Below are positions 8,352 through 15,696 of a stretch of 64,000 nucleotides of DNA, piece after piece. The notes below the pieces were generated by a model, which did no database searches, was not told the origin of the DNA, and saw nothing but the letters and a program-made list of their open reading frames with translations. Source of the stretch: Kitasatospora sp. NA04385. Lineage in GTDB: Bacteria; Actinomycetota; Actinomycetes; Streptomycetales; Streptomycetaceae. Position numbers and translations under genes: made by a program. Positions within the stretch are counted from its first letter, which is position 1; every line of letters begins with the position of its first letter. Location: assembly GCF_013364235.1 (NCBI RefSeq), contig NZ_CP054919.1, forward strand, positions 4,314,701 to 4,378,700. The letters are read 5' to 3'.

Positions 8352-8969
8352 ATGGATCTCTCCGTCTCCCCCCACGGCCCGCTGCTGGCCGAACTGCCCG
8401 ACCCGGCCGCGTACCTGGCCGCCGACGAGGTCGTCGACCACGACCACCCCGCGATCGTCGCGCTCGCCGCCGAGCTGCGGCAGCCGGACCCGGTGCGGAC
8501 CGCCGAGGCGGCGTTCGCGTACGTCCGCGACCGGATCGACCACTCGGCGGACGTGGGCCATTGGTCGGCCGCCTACCGGGCCTCCGACGTGCTCGCGGCC
8601 GGGAACGCGATCTGCCACGGCAAGTCGCACCTGCTGGCCGCGCTGCTGCGCGCCAACGGCATCCCGGCGGGCCTGTGCTACCAGAAGCTGGAGGTCCTGC
8701 ACGGGCTCAACGGCGTTCTGCTTCCCGGTAGTTCGTGGTGGGTGCGGCTGGACGGCCGGGGCAACCGGAACGGCGCCGACGGGCACTTCGCCACCACCCC
8801 CGCCGAGGAGCGGCCCGCCTGGGCCAACGATCCGGCGCTCGGCGAGCACCACTACACCACCGTGTACGTCACTCCGCCGAAGCTGCTGCTGGACGGCCTG
8901 CGGGCGGGCGTCCCGAACTCGGTCGGCTACGGCTACCTGCCGCGCGAAATGCCGGACCCGGAGCGGTAG
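8352..8969 (+). CDS. Transglutaminase-like superfamily protein
   Basis: A 205-residue soluble protein with the transglutaminase/protease-like core. Residues 65-100 give 'AFAYVRDRIDHSADVGHW', followed by the nucleophile region 'AICHGKSHLLAALLRANGIPAGLCYQ', in which the Cys is the expected catalytic cysteine. A His/Asp pair could come from the later 'WWVRLDGRGNRNGADGHF' segment. It resembles actinomycete proteins annotated as transglutaminase-domain proteins; the substrate is unknown. ATG 8352 is the first sensible start. It converges on the winged-helix gene with only one base between the stop codons. Confidence 0.75.
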   Translation: MDLSVSPHGPLLAELPDPAAYLAADEVVDHDHPAIVALAAELRQPDPVRTAEAAFAYVRDRIDHSADVGHWSAAYRASDVLAAGNAICHGKSHLLAALLRANGIPAGLCYQKLEVLHGLNGVLLPGSSWWVRLDGRGNRNGADGHFATTPAEERPAWANDPALGEHHYTTVYVTPPKLLLDGLRAGVPNSVGYGYLPREMPDPER

Positions 8970-8970
8970 T

Positions 8971-10164
8971 TCACTCCTTTCGGGGCGCGGCGCGCAGCGC
9001 GGCCAGCTTCGGTGCCCGGCTCCGCGGCGAGTCCGGGCCCGCGGCCCGGGCGTCGCCGAGGTCCTCGCGGACGAAGGACTCGGCGGCTTCGAGCGCGGCC
9101 CGCAGGGCGGCGTCCATCGGCACGAACAACTCGTGCACCAGCTCCCGACGTTCGGGGTCGTACTCCCAGAAGCCGACGATCCGGCCGCGGTCCACCACCA
9201 GGTGGGTCGGCGGGTCGGCCTCCGCGCCCAGGACCCGCCCGGTCCGGGACGCCGGGACGGGCCGGTCCGCGTCCCGCGGGTCGACCAGCCGGGACAGGTC
9301 GCGGCGCAGCAGGTGCAGGCCGTCGGTGGCCGCCAGCAGGGCGTACGCGGGTTCGGACGGAACGGTGAACTCCGCGAACTCACCGGCCAGTTCGGACGGC
9401 AGCAGCAGTTCGGTGCCGGGCAGCGCGACCAGTTCCAGCGGGGCCAGTGCGGCCTTCGCGGTCGCGGCGCCGAACCCGGAGAACCGGCGGAACTGCCGCA
9501 CCGAGGCCGGGGCCGCCCAGGCGAAGTACCGCCGGGCCAGGTCGGCGGCCTCGCCGTGCACCGGCCGGTCCCAGCCCAGGTACCCGTGCCGCTGGTGGTC
9601 CAGCCGGCCGTCGACCGGCACCCGGCGGGCCAGGCCGCGCGAGCGCAGCAGCCCCAGCGCCAGCGGCAGGGTGCTCGCCACCCCGCGCCGACGGCCCGCG
9701 TCCCCCAGCGGGCGCACCGCCGGGCCGGCCTGCACGTACAGCTCGGCCGAGGTCAACGGCACGGTGGGGGACAGCAGTTGGGCGAGCGTCAGACAGAGCT
9801 GCTCGATCTCGTCCCGGGTCACCCCGAGCTGCCGCACCGCCGCGCCCAACTCCGTCTCCGTCGCGCCCGCGCCCGCGGCCAGGCCCAGCGCGAAGTCCTC
9901 GGCCGGCAGCAGGTACGACCGGCCCCGGGCGGCCGGCAGCTCCTGCACCTCCAGCGCGGCCAGCGCCGCGTCCACCTCCGCCCGCCGCAGCCCCGCCCGG
10001 GCGAACAGTCCGAGGTACGGCGCCGACCCGCCCCCCGTCCGGGCCCACCCCGTCGCCGCCAGCACCTGCGCCGCGGACGCCCCGCGGTGCCGCCCGCCGT
10101 CCAGCCACTGCCGGTGCGCCCACCAGGCACGCAGCTTCGCCGCGGGGACCTCGCCGTTCGCCAT
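8971..10164 (-). CDS. Winged-helix DNA-binding protein, HTH_42/YcaQ (AlkZ-like) family
   Basis: A 397-residue protein of the HTH_42/DUF1006 group, which includes the AlkZ/YcaQ DNA glycosylases. Tandem winged-helix-like modules fill most of it: 'RLGVTRDEIEQLCLTLAQLLS...' and 'RFSGFGAATAKAALAPLELVAL'. The C-terminal 'HLVVDRGRIVGFWEYDPERRELVHELF' strand pair is typical. I did not identify the catalytic Gln motif of AlkZ, so glycosylase activity is unproven and transcription-factor-like DNA binding is possible. ATG 10164 is the start; the longer upstream frame is non-coding in composition. Confidence 0.7.
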   Translation of the reverse strand: MANGEVPAAKLRAWWAHRQWLDGGRHRGASAAQVLAATGWARTGGGSAPYLGLFARAGLRRAEVDAALAALEVQELPAARGRSYLLPAEDFALGLAAGAGATETELGAAVRQLGVTRDEIEQLCLTLAQLLSPTVPLTSAELYVQAGPAVRPLGDAGRRRGVASTLPLALGLLRSRGLARRVPVDGRLDHQRHGYLGWDRPVHGEAADLARRYFAWAAPASVRQFRRFSGFGAATAKAALAPLELVALPGTELLLPSELAGEFAEFTVPSEPAYALLAATDGLHLLRRDLSRLVDPRDADRPVPASRTGRVLGAEADPPTHLVVDRGRIVGFWEYDPERRELVHELFVPMDAALRAALEAAESFVREDLGDARAAGPDSPRSRAPKLAALRAAPRKE

Positions 10165-10388
10165 GCGCCCAGTATCGGCGCGGGTCCGCCCCACGACCGG
10201 TAACCCGGGCCCGAGTCGGCCGGTACGCCGGGCACCGCCTCCCGGGCCCCGCCTCCCGGGCCCTGCCTCCCGGCCGGAAATCGCTCGCGCGAACGGCCCG
10301 GCCCGGGACACACTGCCACTCCTGCCCGCACCTTCCCCGTCCGCACCGCACCCGCACCCGTCCGCGACCGCCGAGGAGGCGTCCGCCC

Positions 10389-11060
10389 GTGAACGTCCTG
10401 CTCTCCGGCATCGTCGGCTCCACCGCGTACGGCTTGGCGCACGCCGGCTCCGACCTCGACCGGCTCGGCCTGTTCGCCGCGCCCACCGTCTCCTTCCACG
10501 GCCTGCACCGCCCCGCCGAGTCGCACGTCACCACCCGCCCCGACCGCACCCTGCACGAGGCCGCCAAGTGGTGCCGGCTGGCCCTCAACGGCAACCCGAC
10601 CGCCACCGAACTGGCCTGGCTCCCGGACGAGTTGTACGAGGTCCGGACGCCGCTCGGCGAGGAGCTGATCGGCCTGCGGGAGTCCTTCCTGTCCGGCCCG
10701 GCGGTCCGGCGCGCCTACCTGGGCTACGCCGACCAGCAGTTCCGCAAGCTCACCGCCCGCGACCGCACCGACCCGGCCGGCCGCACCAGGGCCGCCAAGC
10801 ACGCCCGGCACCTGGTCCGCCTGGTCCGCCAGGGCGTCACCCTGCACGAGACCGGCCGACTGGAGATCCGGCTCCCCGACCCCGAGCGGGTCCGCGCCCT
10901 CGGCGAGCGCTACGCCGACCGCCCCGAGGAGGCCGTCACCCTCCTCGCCGACGCCGAGACCCGCTTCGACCGCCCCGGCGTCCTCCCCGCCGCCCCCGAC
11001 GAACGCCCCGCCGAAGCCTGGCTCCACCGCGTCCGAGCCGCCCACCTCCCCCCGGCCTGA
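10389..11060 (+). CDS. Nucleotidyltransferase superfamily protein (DUF/PF10127-like)
   Basis: A 223-residue protein of the DNA polymerase beta-type nucleotidyltransferase superfamily. The N-terminus 'LLSGIVGSTAYGLAHAGSDLDRLGLF' carries the GS...G-S-D-x-D core, with the two metal-binding acidic residues in SDLD. 'KWCRLALNGNPTATELAWLP' matches the following conserved helix of PF10127 proteins. The third acidic residue is not obvious. The GTG start at 10389 sits 8-10 bases after a GAGGAGG ribosome site. The substrate is unknown. It lies just upstream of tRNA-Lys on the same strand, so read-through into the tRNA is conceivable. Confidence 0.75.
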   Translation: MNVLLSGIVGSTAYGLAHAGSDLDRLGLFAAPTVSFHGLHRPAESHVTTRPDRTLHEAAKWCRLALNGNPTATELAWLPDELYEVRTPLGEELIGLRESFLSGPAVRRAYLGYADQQFRKLTARDRTDPAGRTRAAKHARHLVRLVRQGVTLHETGRLEIRLPDPERVRALGERYADRPEEAVTLLADAETRFDRPGVLPAAPDERPAEAWLHRVRAAHLPPA

Positions 11061-11182
11061 CCCCCCGCCACCTGCGGCCCCGCACCCGCGCGACCCGCCC
11101 GGCAATCCACTGGTCATCCCCCACCGAGCACCAGGTAGGATCACCCCGGCAGGCACTGTCCCACCCGGTCCACGCCTGCCGC

Positions 11183-11255
11183 GGGCCGCTAGCTCAATTG
11201 GCAGAGCTGCGGACTTTTAATCCGTAGGTTCAGGGTTCGAGCCCCTGGCGGCCCA
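11183..11255 (+). tRNA. tRNA-Lys (anticodon UUU), element integration site
   Basis: A complete cloverleaf. The acceptor stem is GGGCCGC with GCGGCCC, the D-arm GCTC...GAGC, and the anticodon stem GCGGA with TCCGT (one G-U) around the 7-nt loop CTTTTAA, giving anticodon TTT. The variable loop is AGGTT, and the T-arm CAGGG with CCCTG encloses TTCGAGC. The discriminator is A11255 and no CCA is encoded. The segment 11214-11257 is duplicated at 32378-32421, so this gene is the attachment site of the 21-kb element. Confidence 0.96.
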
Positions 11256-11257
11256 CT
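11214..11257 (+). repeat. attL: 3' half of tRNA-Lys, left direct repeat of the element
   Basis: These 44 bases recur in the same orientation at 32378-32421 (distance 21164) with one difference: G at 11241 versus A at 32405. The first 27 and last 16 bases are identical. The repeat starts in the anticodon loop and runs through the T-arm to the end of the tRNA, the usual position of tyrosine-recombinase attachment sites. The left copy keeps the tRNA complete. Confidence 0.9.
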
Positions 11258-11263
11258 GCACCG

Positions 11264-11298
11264 AGACCCAGGTCAGACCCCAACTGACCTGGGTCTTT
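11264..11298 (+). terminator. Terminator after tRNA-Lys
   Basis: A 13-bp perfect stem, 11264-11276 with 11284-11296, encloses a 7-nt loop and is followed by TT. It lies inside the element, immediately right of attL, so integration supplied a terminator to the tRNA gene. Confidence 0.75.
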
Positions 11299-11491
11299 GC
11301 ATTTCTGACGCTTCATCCGTGCCCGCTGCTGGCCCTGAAATGTGCCCGATATGTCCCACTGCGGGGATAGAGCGGGGATAACGCCCCCGATTCGCCCCCG
11401 CAGACCCCCTTTCCACCCACCTACAGGCCAGTCCACGTGCGTCCAATCCCAGTCCGATTCCTCACTGAACGTGGCTACGCCGAGGGCTCCG
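11299..11491. other. Left-end element DNA without recognisable genes
   Basis: No frame here has coding character or matches anything I recognise. It adjoins attL and could hold integrase or accessory binding sites, but I see no clear repeated motif. Confidence 0.3.
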
Positions 11492-11713
11492 CTAGCTGTC
11501 CCCCGCCCCGGCGACCGGGGCGTCTTCGCCGGGTTCACGAGGAAGCTCGGCAGTGCCGGTCACGATGTCCTCATCCGGCCGGGCCGACGGAGCGTCGAAG
11601 CGCAACCCCTCGGGGGCCATCGGGAGACCCGCCAGCAGAATCGCGCGGGCTCGCTGCTCAACTCCGCGACTGTGGGACTCGCCGACCTGCGGGGCCTCGG
11701 CAGCGAGTAGCAC
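11492..11713 (-). CDS. Possible small protein divergent from the 215-aa gene
   Basis: A 73-codon frame from GTG 11713 with AGGGA about nine bases upstream. The predicted peptide has a helical middle ('VEQRARAILLAGLP') and an acidic tail ending 'PGEDAPVAGAGDS'. Codon third positions are GC-biased but not strongly so. No family is recognised. It could equally be non-coding DNA between attL and the next gene. Confidence 0.28.
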   Translation of the reverse strand: MLLAAEAPQVGESHSRGVEQRARAILLAGLPMAPEGLRFDAPSARPDEDIVTGTAELPREPGEDAPVAGAGDS

Positions 11714-11802
11714 GCCGGTTGGTCCCTGGGTTGGTTCCTCCCACTCGGCGCTTTCCCGAAGTCGCTCATACGCTCGGAAGAGCGCCCACGGAGGAGGAGA
11801 GC

Positions 11803-12450
11803 ATGGCCGATGGAACGGACGACGTACCGCAGTGGCCGGCGGTGTGCCATGATCGCGGCCACGACCTGACCGGCGTGCCGCCCAGCGAGCCGTGCCCGGA
11901 GTGCGGCGACACCAACCGCAAGTACCTGGTGACCCCGGAGCCGGATACCGTGACGGCGGTCGAGAAGGCGGGCCTGGAGATCGAGTACCTCCTTGAGCGG
12001 TCATGGCGTGAGCAGTGGGGCAGGCTCCTCGACGACCTTGCCGCGATGGAACGACTCGCTGACGGCATCGGAGAGCGCCCGCTTGATCCACGAGAGGTCG
12101 TCGACGCGTTTTGCGCGGAGTGCTACATCCTCAAGGAGTGGCTTAGGAGGGACCCCGCCGTCCCCCAGAAGGCCCAGAACGGCGTGAACAAGTTCGCCGC
12201 GGAGAGCACCGCGATTCACCTCGCATGCAACATCCACAACACGCACAAACACTACGGCCGCGATCCGGGATACACGACCGCGGCAGTGTCCCCTGTGAGC
12301 ATCCCCGACGGTGTCCGGGTGTCCTGGACGATCACGTGGGACAAGCCCGACGGAACTTCGGGCACCACGGACGCCCTAGAGATGGCGCGAGGGGCTATTG
12401 CTGACTGGCGTTCGTACTTCGCAGCGTACGGCCTGTCCGAGTCCGAGTAG
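11803..12450 (+). CDS. Hypothetical 215-aa protein with N-terminal Cys/His cluster
   Basis: Starts at ATG 11803 behind a strong GGAGGAGG ribosome site. Residues 17-40 hold Cys and His in 'CHDRGHD' and 'PCPECGDT', a possible zinc knuckle. The central part is helical and acidic ('AVEKAGLEIEYLLERSWREQWGR'). The C-terminal third reads like a beta-rich domain ('SIPDGVRVSWTITWDKPDGT'). It is the first gene inside the element and is not a known integration or defence family that I recognise. The function is unknown. The longer open frame back to 11437 lacks a ribosome site and coding character. Confidence 0.6.
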   Translation: MADGTDDVPQWPAVCHDRGHDLTGVPPSEPCPECGDTNRKYLVTPEPDTVTAVEKAGLEIEYLLERSWREQWGRLLDDLAAMERLADGIGERPLDPREVVDAFCAECYILKEWLRRDPAVPQKAQNGVNKFAAESTAIHLACNIHNTHKHYGRDPGYTTAAVSPVSIPDGVRVSWTITWDKPDGTSGTTDALEMARGAIADWRSYFAAYGLSESE

Positions 12451-12603
12451 CGGCGGCCAGCTCACCCGCCGGTCATGGTGCCGAATCCGCACGCGCACAC
12501 ATCCGGCCCCGAGGGCCTGGCCGGCGTGATCCCGGTAAGGGCCTGCCCCGTGGTGGGACCAGTTTGACGGCTGACGCCCCGCCACCGATCACCGACGACG
12601 GGC

Positions 12604-12930
12604 GTGGGGATTTGCGCAGATCCTCATCACCACCCGATCTGGGCCGATCAGGGCTTCGCCGACTTCCTCGTGGGGTGGGCCCGCGTAATCCTCGGCCGCG
12701 AGCTGGAGATCGTGCGCACGGCCCCGAACCAACGCGGATTCCAGGTCCAGCCCAAGGGTTGGGCCTTGGAGCGCACCTTCTCGTAGATCACCGCGTGCCG
12801 GCGTCTATCCCGTAACTACGAGCAGCAGCTCGTCCGCTACGAGACCATGATCCGCTGGACGATGATCGCCATCATGATCCGCCGACCCATCCGAGGCGAG
12901 CCGACCCGGCGACCAGGCACGCGATCGCTT
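12604..12930 (+). pseudogene. IS5-type transposase remnant (C-terminal part)
   Basis: Translation of this strand gives 'ADQGFADFLVGWARVILG', then 'NQRGFQVQPKGWALERTF', then past a stop (12784-12786) 'RRLSRNYEQQLVRYETMIR'. This matches the C-terminal catalytic region of IS5-family transposases, where the Glu of the DDE triad sits in the 'W.LERTF' motif. It lacks the N-terminal two thirds and contains an in-frame stop, so it is dead. A closely similar fragment lies on the other strand at about 14935-15131. Confidence 0.7.
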
Positions 12931-12955
12931 TCACGCACCAACCCGTGAGATCTCA

Positions 12956-14058
12956 GAGGGTGTTTACACCGCTTCTAATAGGATTTCGGGTGATTTGCTC
13001 TTCGGGTTCGATGTGACTGCTGATACTCAAGGGGTTGGCGATGCTGGAGAGATGACGAGGCCGTGGTCTTGCCCGTCGTCCTCCTGTTTCATCCCAAGGC
13101 GCCGGTTGTGTGTGGTGTGCTTCGCGCGCCGGTAAGCGCGCCCGGCCCGGGCGGGTAGTTCGTCATCGTGCCTGAACGCCGCCGCTACCCAAGTGATCTC
13201 TCCGATGCCCGCTGGGCCCTGGTCGAGCCGGTTCTGGCCGCGTGGCGGGCCGAGCGCCGCGGCCGGGGCCTGGACATCGGACGACCACCGGACCACGATC
13301 TGCGGAGCCTGCTTGACGCGGTCCTGTATGTGAACCGCACCGGCATCCCCTGGCGCTACCTGCCCCACGACTACCCGCACTGGAACACCGTCTACGCCTA
13401 CTTCGCCCGTTGGCAGGCCGAAGGCGTCTTCGACCAACTCAACAGCCTGCTCAGGCGTCAAGTCCGCCGCCAGGAGGGCCGCCAGGAGGAACCGAGCGCC
13501 TGCGTCATCGACTCGCAGAGCATCAAGACCTCGGTGAACGTTCCCGCCACCGGGCAGGGCATCGATGCCGGCAAGAAGATCGTCGGACGCAAGCGCAGCA
13601 TCGTCATCGACACCATCGGCCTGCTCCTGGGAGTGCTGGTCACCGCCGCGAGCGTGCAGGACTCCATCGCCGGCCAAACTCTGATCGAGCGGGTCGCCGC
13701 CGACCACCCCAGCGTCCGCAAGACCTGGGTCGACGGCGGCTACCGCCAGCACCTCGTCGAACACGCCGCCACCCTCGGCATCGACATGCACATCGTCCGC
13801 CGTGACCCCACCACCACGGGATTCACCGTCCTGCCCCGGCGCTGGACCGTCGAGAGAACACTCGGCTGGCTCATGAACCACCGCCGCCTCGCCCGCGACT
13901 ACGAAGCACACCCACACCGCTCCGAAGCCATGATCCACCTCGCGATGATCAACCTCATGACCCGCTGGCTCACCCACGAAGCCACACCAACCTGGCGCGA
14001 CCCCTGAACCACCACCAGTCAGACAATTCAGGACGAAACAACGGGACGAAACGCCCTC
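12956..14058 (+). mobile_element. Intact IS5-family insertion sequence (1103 bp)
   Basis: The left end begins GAGGGTGTTT at 12956, and the right end read inward begins GAGGGCGTTT from 14058. These are imperfect terminal inverted repeats. Both ends are flanked by TCA (12953-12955 and 14059-14061), a TNA target duplication typical of the IS427 group of the IS5 family. It encodes one full-length transposase. The right end is inserted into the 3' end of the endonuclease VII-like gene and supplies its new stop codon. Confidence 0.85.
13168..14007 (+). CDS. IS5-family transposase
   Basis: A complete 279-residue DDE transposase. It starts 'MPERRRYPSDLSDARWALVEP' (the DUF4096-like N-terminal domain), followed by the 'NRTGIPWRYLPHDYPHWNTVY' block. 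The catalytic Asp residues are in 'CVIDSQSIKTS' and 'WVDGGYR', and the Glu in 'RRWTVERTLGWLMNHRR'. No frameshift or internal stop is seen, so the copy may be active. It lies within clear inverted repeats and a TCA target duplication. Confidence 0.93.
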   Translation: MPERRRYPSDLSDARWALVEPVLAAWRAERRGRGLDIGRPPDHDLRSLLDAVLYVNRTGIPWRYLPHDYPHWNTVYAYFARWQAEGVFDQLNSLLRRQVRRQEGRQEEPSACVIDSQSIKTSVNVPATGQGIDAGKKIVGRKRSIVIDTIGLLLGVLVTAASVQDSIAGQTLIERVAADHPSVRKTWVDGGYRQHLVEHAATLGIDMHIVRRDPTTTGFTVLPRRWTVERTLGWLMNHRRLARDYEAHPHRSEAMIHLAMINLMTRWLTHEATPTWRDP

Positions 14059-14831
14059 TCAGATGCGACCTGATTAAGTTGACGTGCGGGCGGATTGGAA
14101 ATATAAGAGTTCAGGTGCAATGAATCTTGAAATCTAGAAGGCAGCGTCTCGTATTTGCCAAGCATGGTATTGCAGCTGGTGCACAGAAGCCCGCGAATGC
14201 ACTTTCCGCAGCTGCCGCCATTTACCTGGCAGCATCCATGAAAGTGGTCAATTGCCAGACGCTTGCCATCCGCACTGGAATCTCGCCCACAGATAGCACA
14301 CCCCGCATTCTGAAATGCGAGAATATCCGCATATTGCTGTGGCGTGATATTGAATCTCCGCTTCAAGTTGTAAGTCCAGTTGCAACGGGCACAGTCACGC
14401 TTGAGGCCGTCGGCGGATTTGTCATGCTTATAGTATTCAGAGTTCGGCTTGACCAATTCGCAAGAAATGCACCTCTTCTTCGATCCATCAGAGCGATAGT
14501 CTTTATATTTTCTGATCGGACGAAGATATCCGATACGATTCGTCCCCCTCAGTTGCCCATAATGCGCGGCGCACCACTCTCGGGACTTTCGGGGGCTCAG
14601 GCACTCCCATTCCCCATATCCCTCGCCGGCAAGCTCATGAGAATTCCGCGCCGCGCAAATAGAATTTGGATAAGACCGAGGTCGAGCGGCGACGAGCACC
14701 TTGCCAGAATTGGCCTGCTGATAATGCGCACCGCATAGCATTTTAGCGTGGTATTTAACCTCGCGATCACACTCCCATCCTTCCCCTTCTGCGACACACT
14801 TGAGAAAGATCAACCGAAGAGCCTCGGGCAT
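14028..14831 (-). CDS. Endonuclease VII-like HNH nuclease, 3' end altered by IS insertion
   Basis: A 267-residue protein. Two Cys/His repeats at the N-terminus (Cys12...Cys21...Cys33-His36-Tyr and Cys59...Cys77...Cys87-His90-Tyr) resemble those in actinophage endonuclease VII proteins. The nuclease core follows: CISC 121-124, CARC 147-150, CAIC 178-181, 'LAIDHFHGC' 192-200 and 'IRGLLCTSCNTMLG' 212-225, the recombination endonuclease VII (PF02945) pattern with His and Asn residues. It would cut branched or foreign DNA. Residues 258-267 are encoded by the adjacent IS5-family element, so the native C-terminus is lost. The core is intact, so it may still work. The base composition is markedly more AT-rich than its neighbours, pointing to phage origin. 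ATG 14831 has GGAG five bases upstream; ATG 14864 is an alternative. Confidence 0.75.
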   Translation of the reverse strand: MPEALRLIFLKCVAEGEGWECDREVKYHAKMLCGAHYQQANSGKVLVAARPRSYPNSICAARNSHELAGEGYGEWECLSPRKSREWCAAHYGQLRGTNRIGYLRPIRKYKDYRSDGSKKRCISCELVKPNSEYYKHDKSADGLKRDCARCNWTYNLKRRFNITPQQYADILAFQNAGCAICGRDSSADGKRLAIDHFHGCCQVNGGSCGKCIRGLLCTSCNTMLGKYETLPSRFQDSLHLNSYISNPPARQLNQVASERAFRPVVSS

Positions 14832-14934
14832 TCTCGCTCCAAAATATGAAATTAATTCAAGCATCCAAGCTAGTAATGTCTTGGTCGAATGTGGTGCCAG
14901 CTACCGAGGTGCAAGGTAAGGCACAGCTCTGACA

Positions 14935-15131
14935 CTGGCACTTGGCCCTGCTCGCCGGGCCGGGTCGCCTCGGGTGGGACGGCGGATCATGGTGTCGGAG
15001 CGGGCGGTCTGTTGCTCGTAGTCTCGCGCGAGGCTGCGATGAACGGTGATCCACGAGAAGGTGCACTCCACGGCCCAACGCTTGGGCTGGACCTAGAGTC
15101 CGCGCTGGTCCGGGGCCTTGCGCACGGTCTT
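14935..15131 (-). pseudogene. IS5-type transposase remnant, cut by IS630
   Basis: The minus strand reads 'KTVRKAPDQRGL', a stop, then 'VQPKRWAVECTFSWITVHRSLARDYEQQTARSDTMIRRPTRGDP'. This is the same C-terminal IS5-type block as at 12604-12930, with a nonsense codon. The match ends abruptly at the TA where the IS630/intron element begins (15132-15133). Only the last ~60 codons remain. Confidence 0.7.
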
Positions 15132-15696
15132 TACTGAACTTGAATTCGTGATGTCGATCAGCCGTCGAGGGTCAGGCCGGTGCCGGTCAAGCAGCCGTCG
15201 ACCAGGTCCCGGCGGTACTGGCTCTGCTTGAGTCTGCGTTTGATGGCACGGGTGATCTGGCCGAGGTCGGCTGCGGCGAGGTTGCCGATGTCGCGCTTGA
15301 CCAGCGACCAGATCCCCTCTTACGGGTTCAAGTCCGGTGAGTAGCTCGGAAGTTGGAAGACAATGAGCCAGGCCGCGTGGTCGGCGATGAACTGGCGTAT
15401 CGGTTCGACCAGGTGCATGCGCAGGTTGTCCCACATGAGCACGATCGGGCGGCCGAGCTGGATGTGTGCTCTGACCAGCAGGTCGCGCCAGCCGATGCCC
15501 TTCGGCTCGCCTTTGCGGCCCCGGTACTCGCGGACCGAGTAGAACATCCGGGACCGCTTGCCCGGCTTGTAGCAGGTCAGCCCGGTCATGGACACCCGGC
15601 CTGATCCTCGGCCGCGCACCCTCGCCACCGGCGTGCGGCCCTTGCGTCCCCAGGTTCTCGCGCGCGGCGGCGTCATCGACTGGCCGGCTTCGTCGC

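Noticed and set aside
11342-11710. Plus-strand frame right of attL
   Set aside because: No ribosome site, atypical Pro/Arg/Ser composition and antisense to a slightly better minus-strand candidate; left as non-coding.
13027-13977. Minus-strand frame over the IS5-family transposase
   Set aside because: Shadow of the transposase; composition is Val/Gly/Asp-rich with no family motifs.
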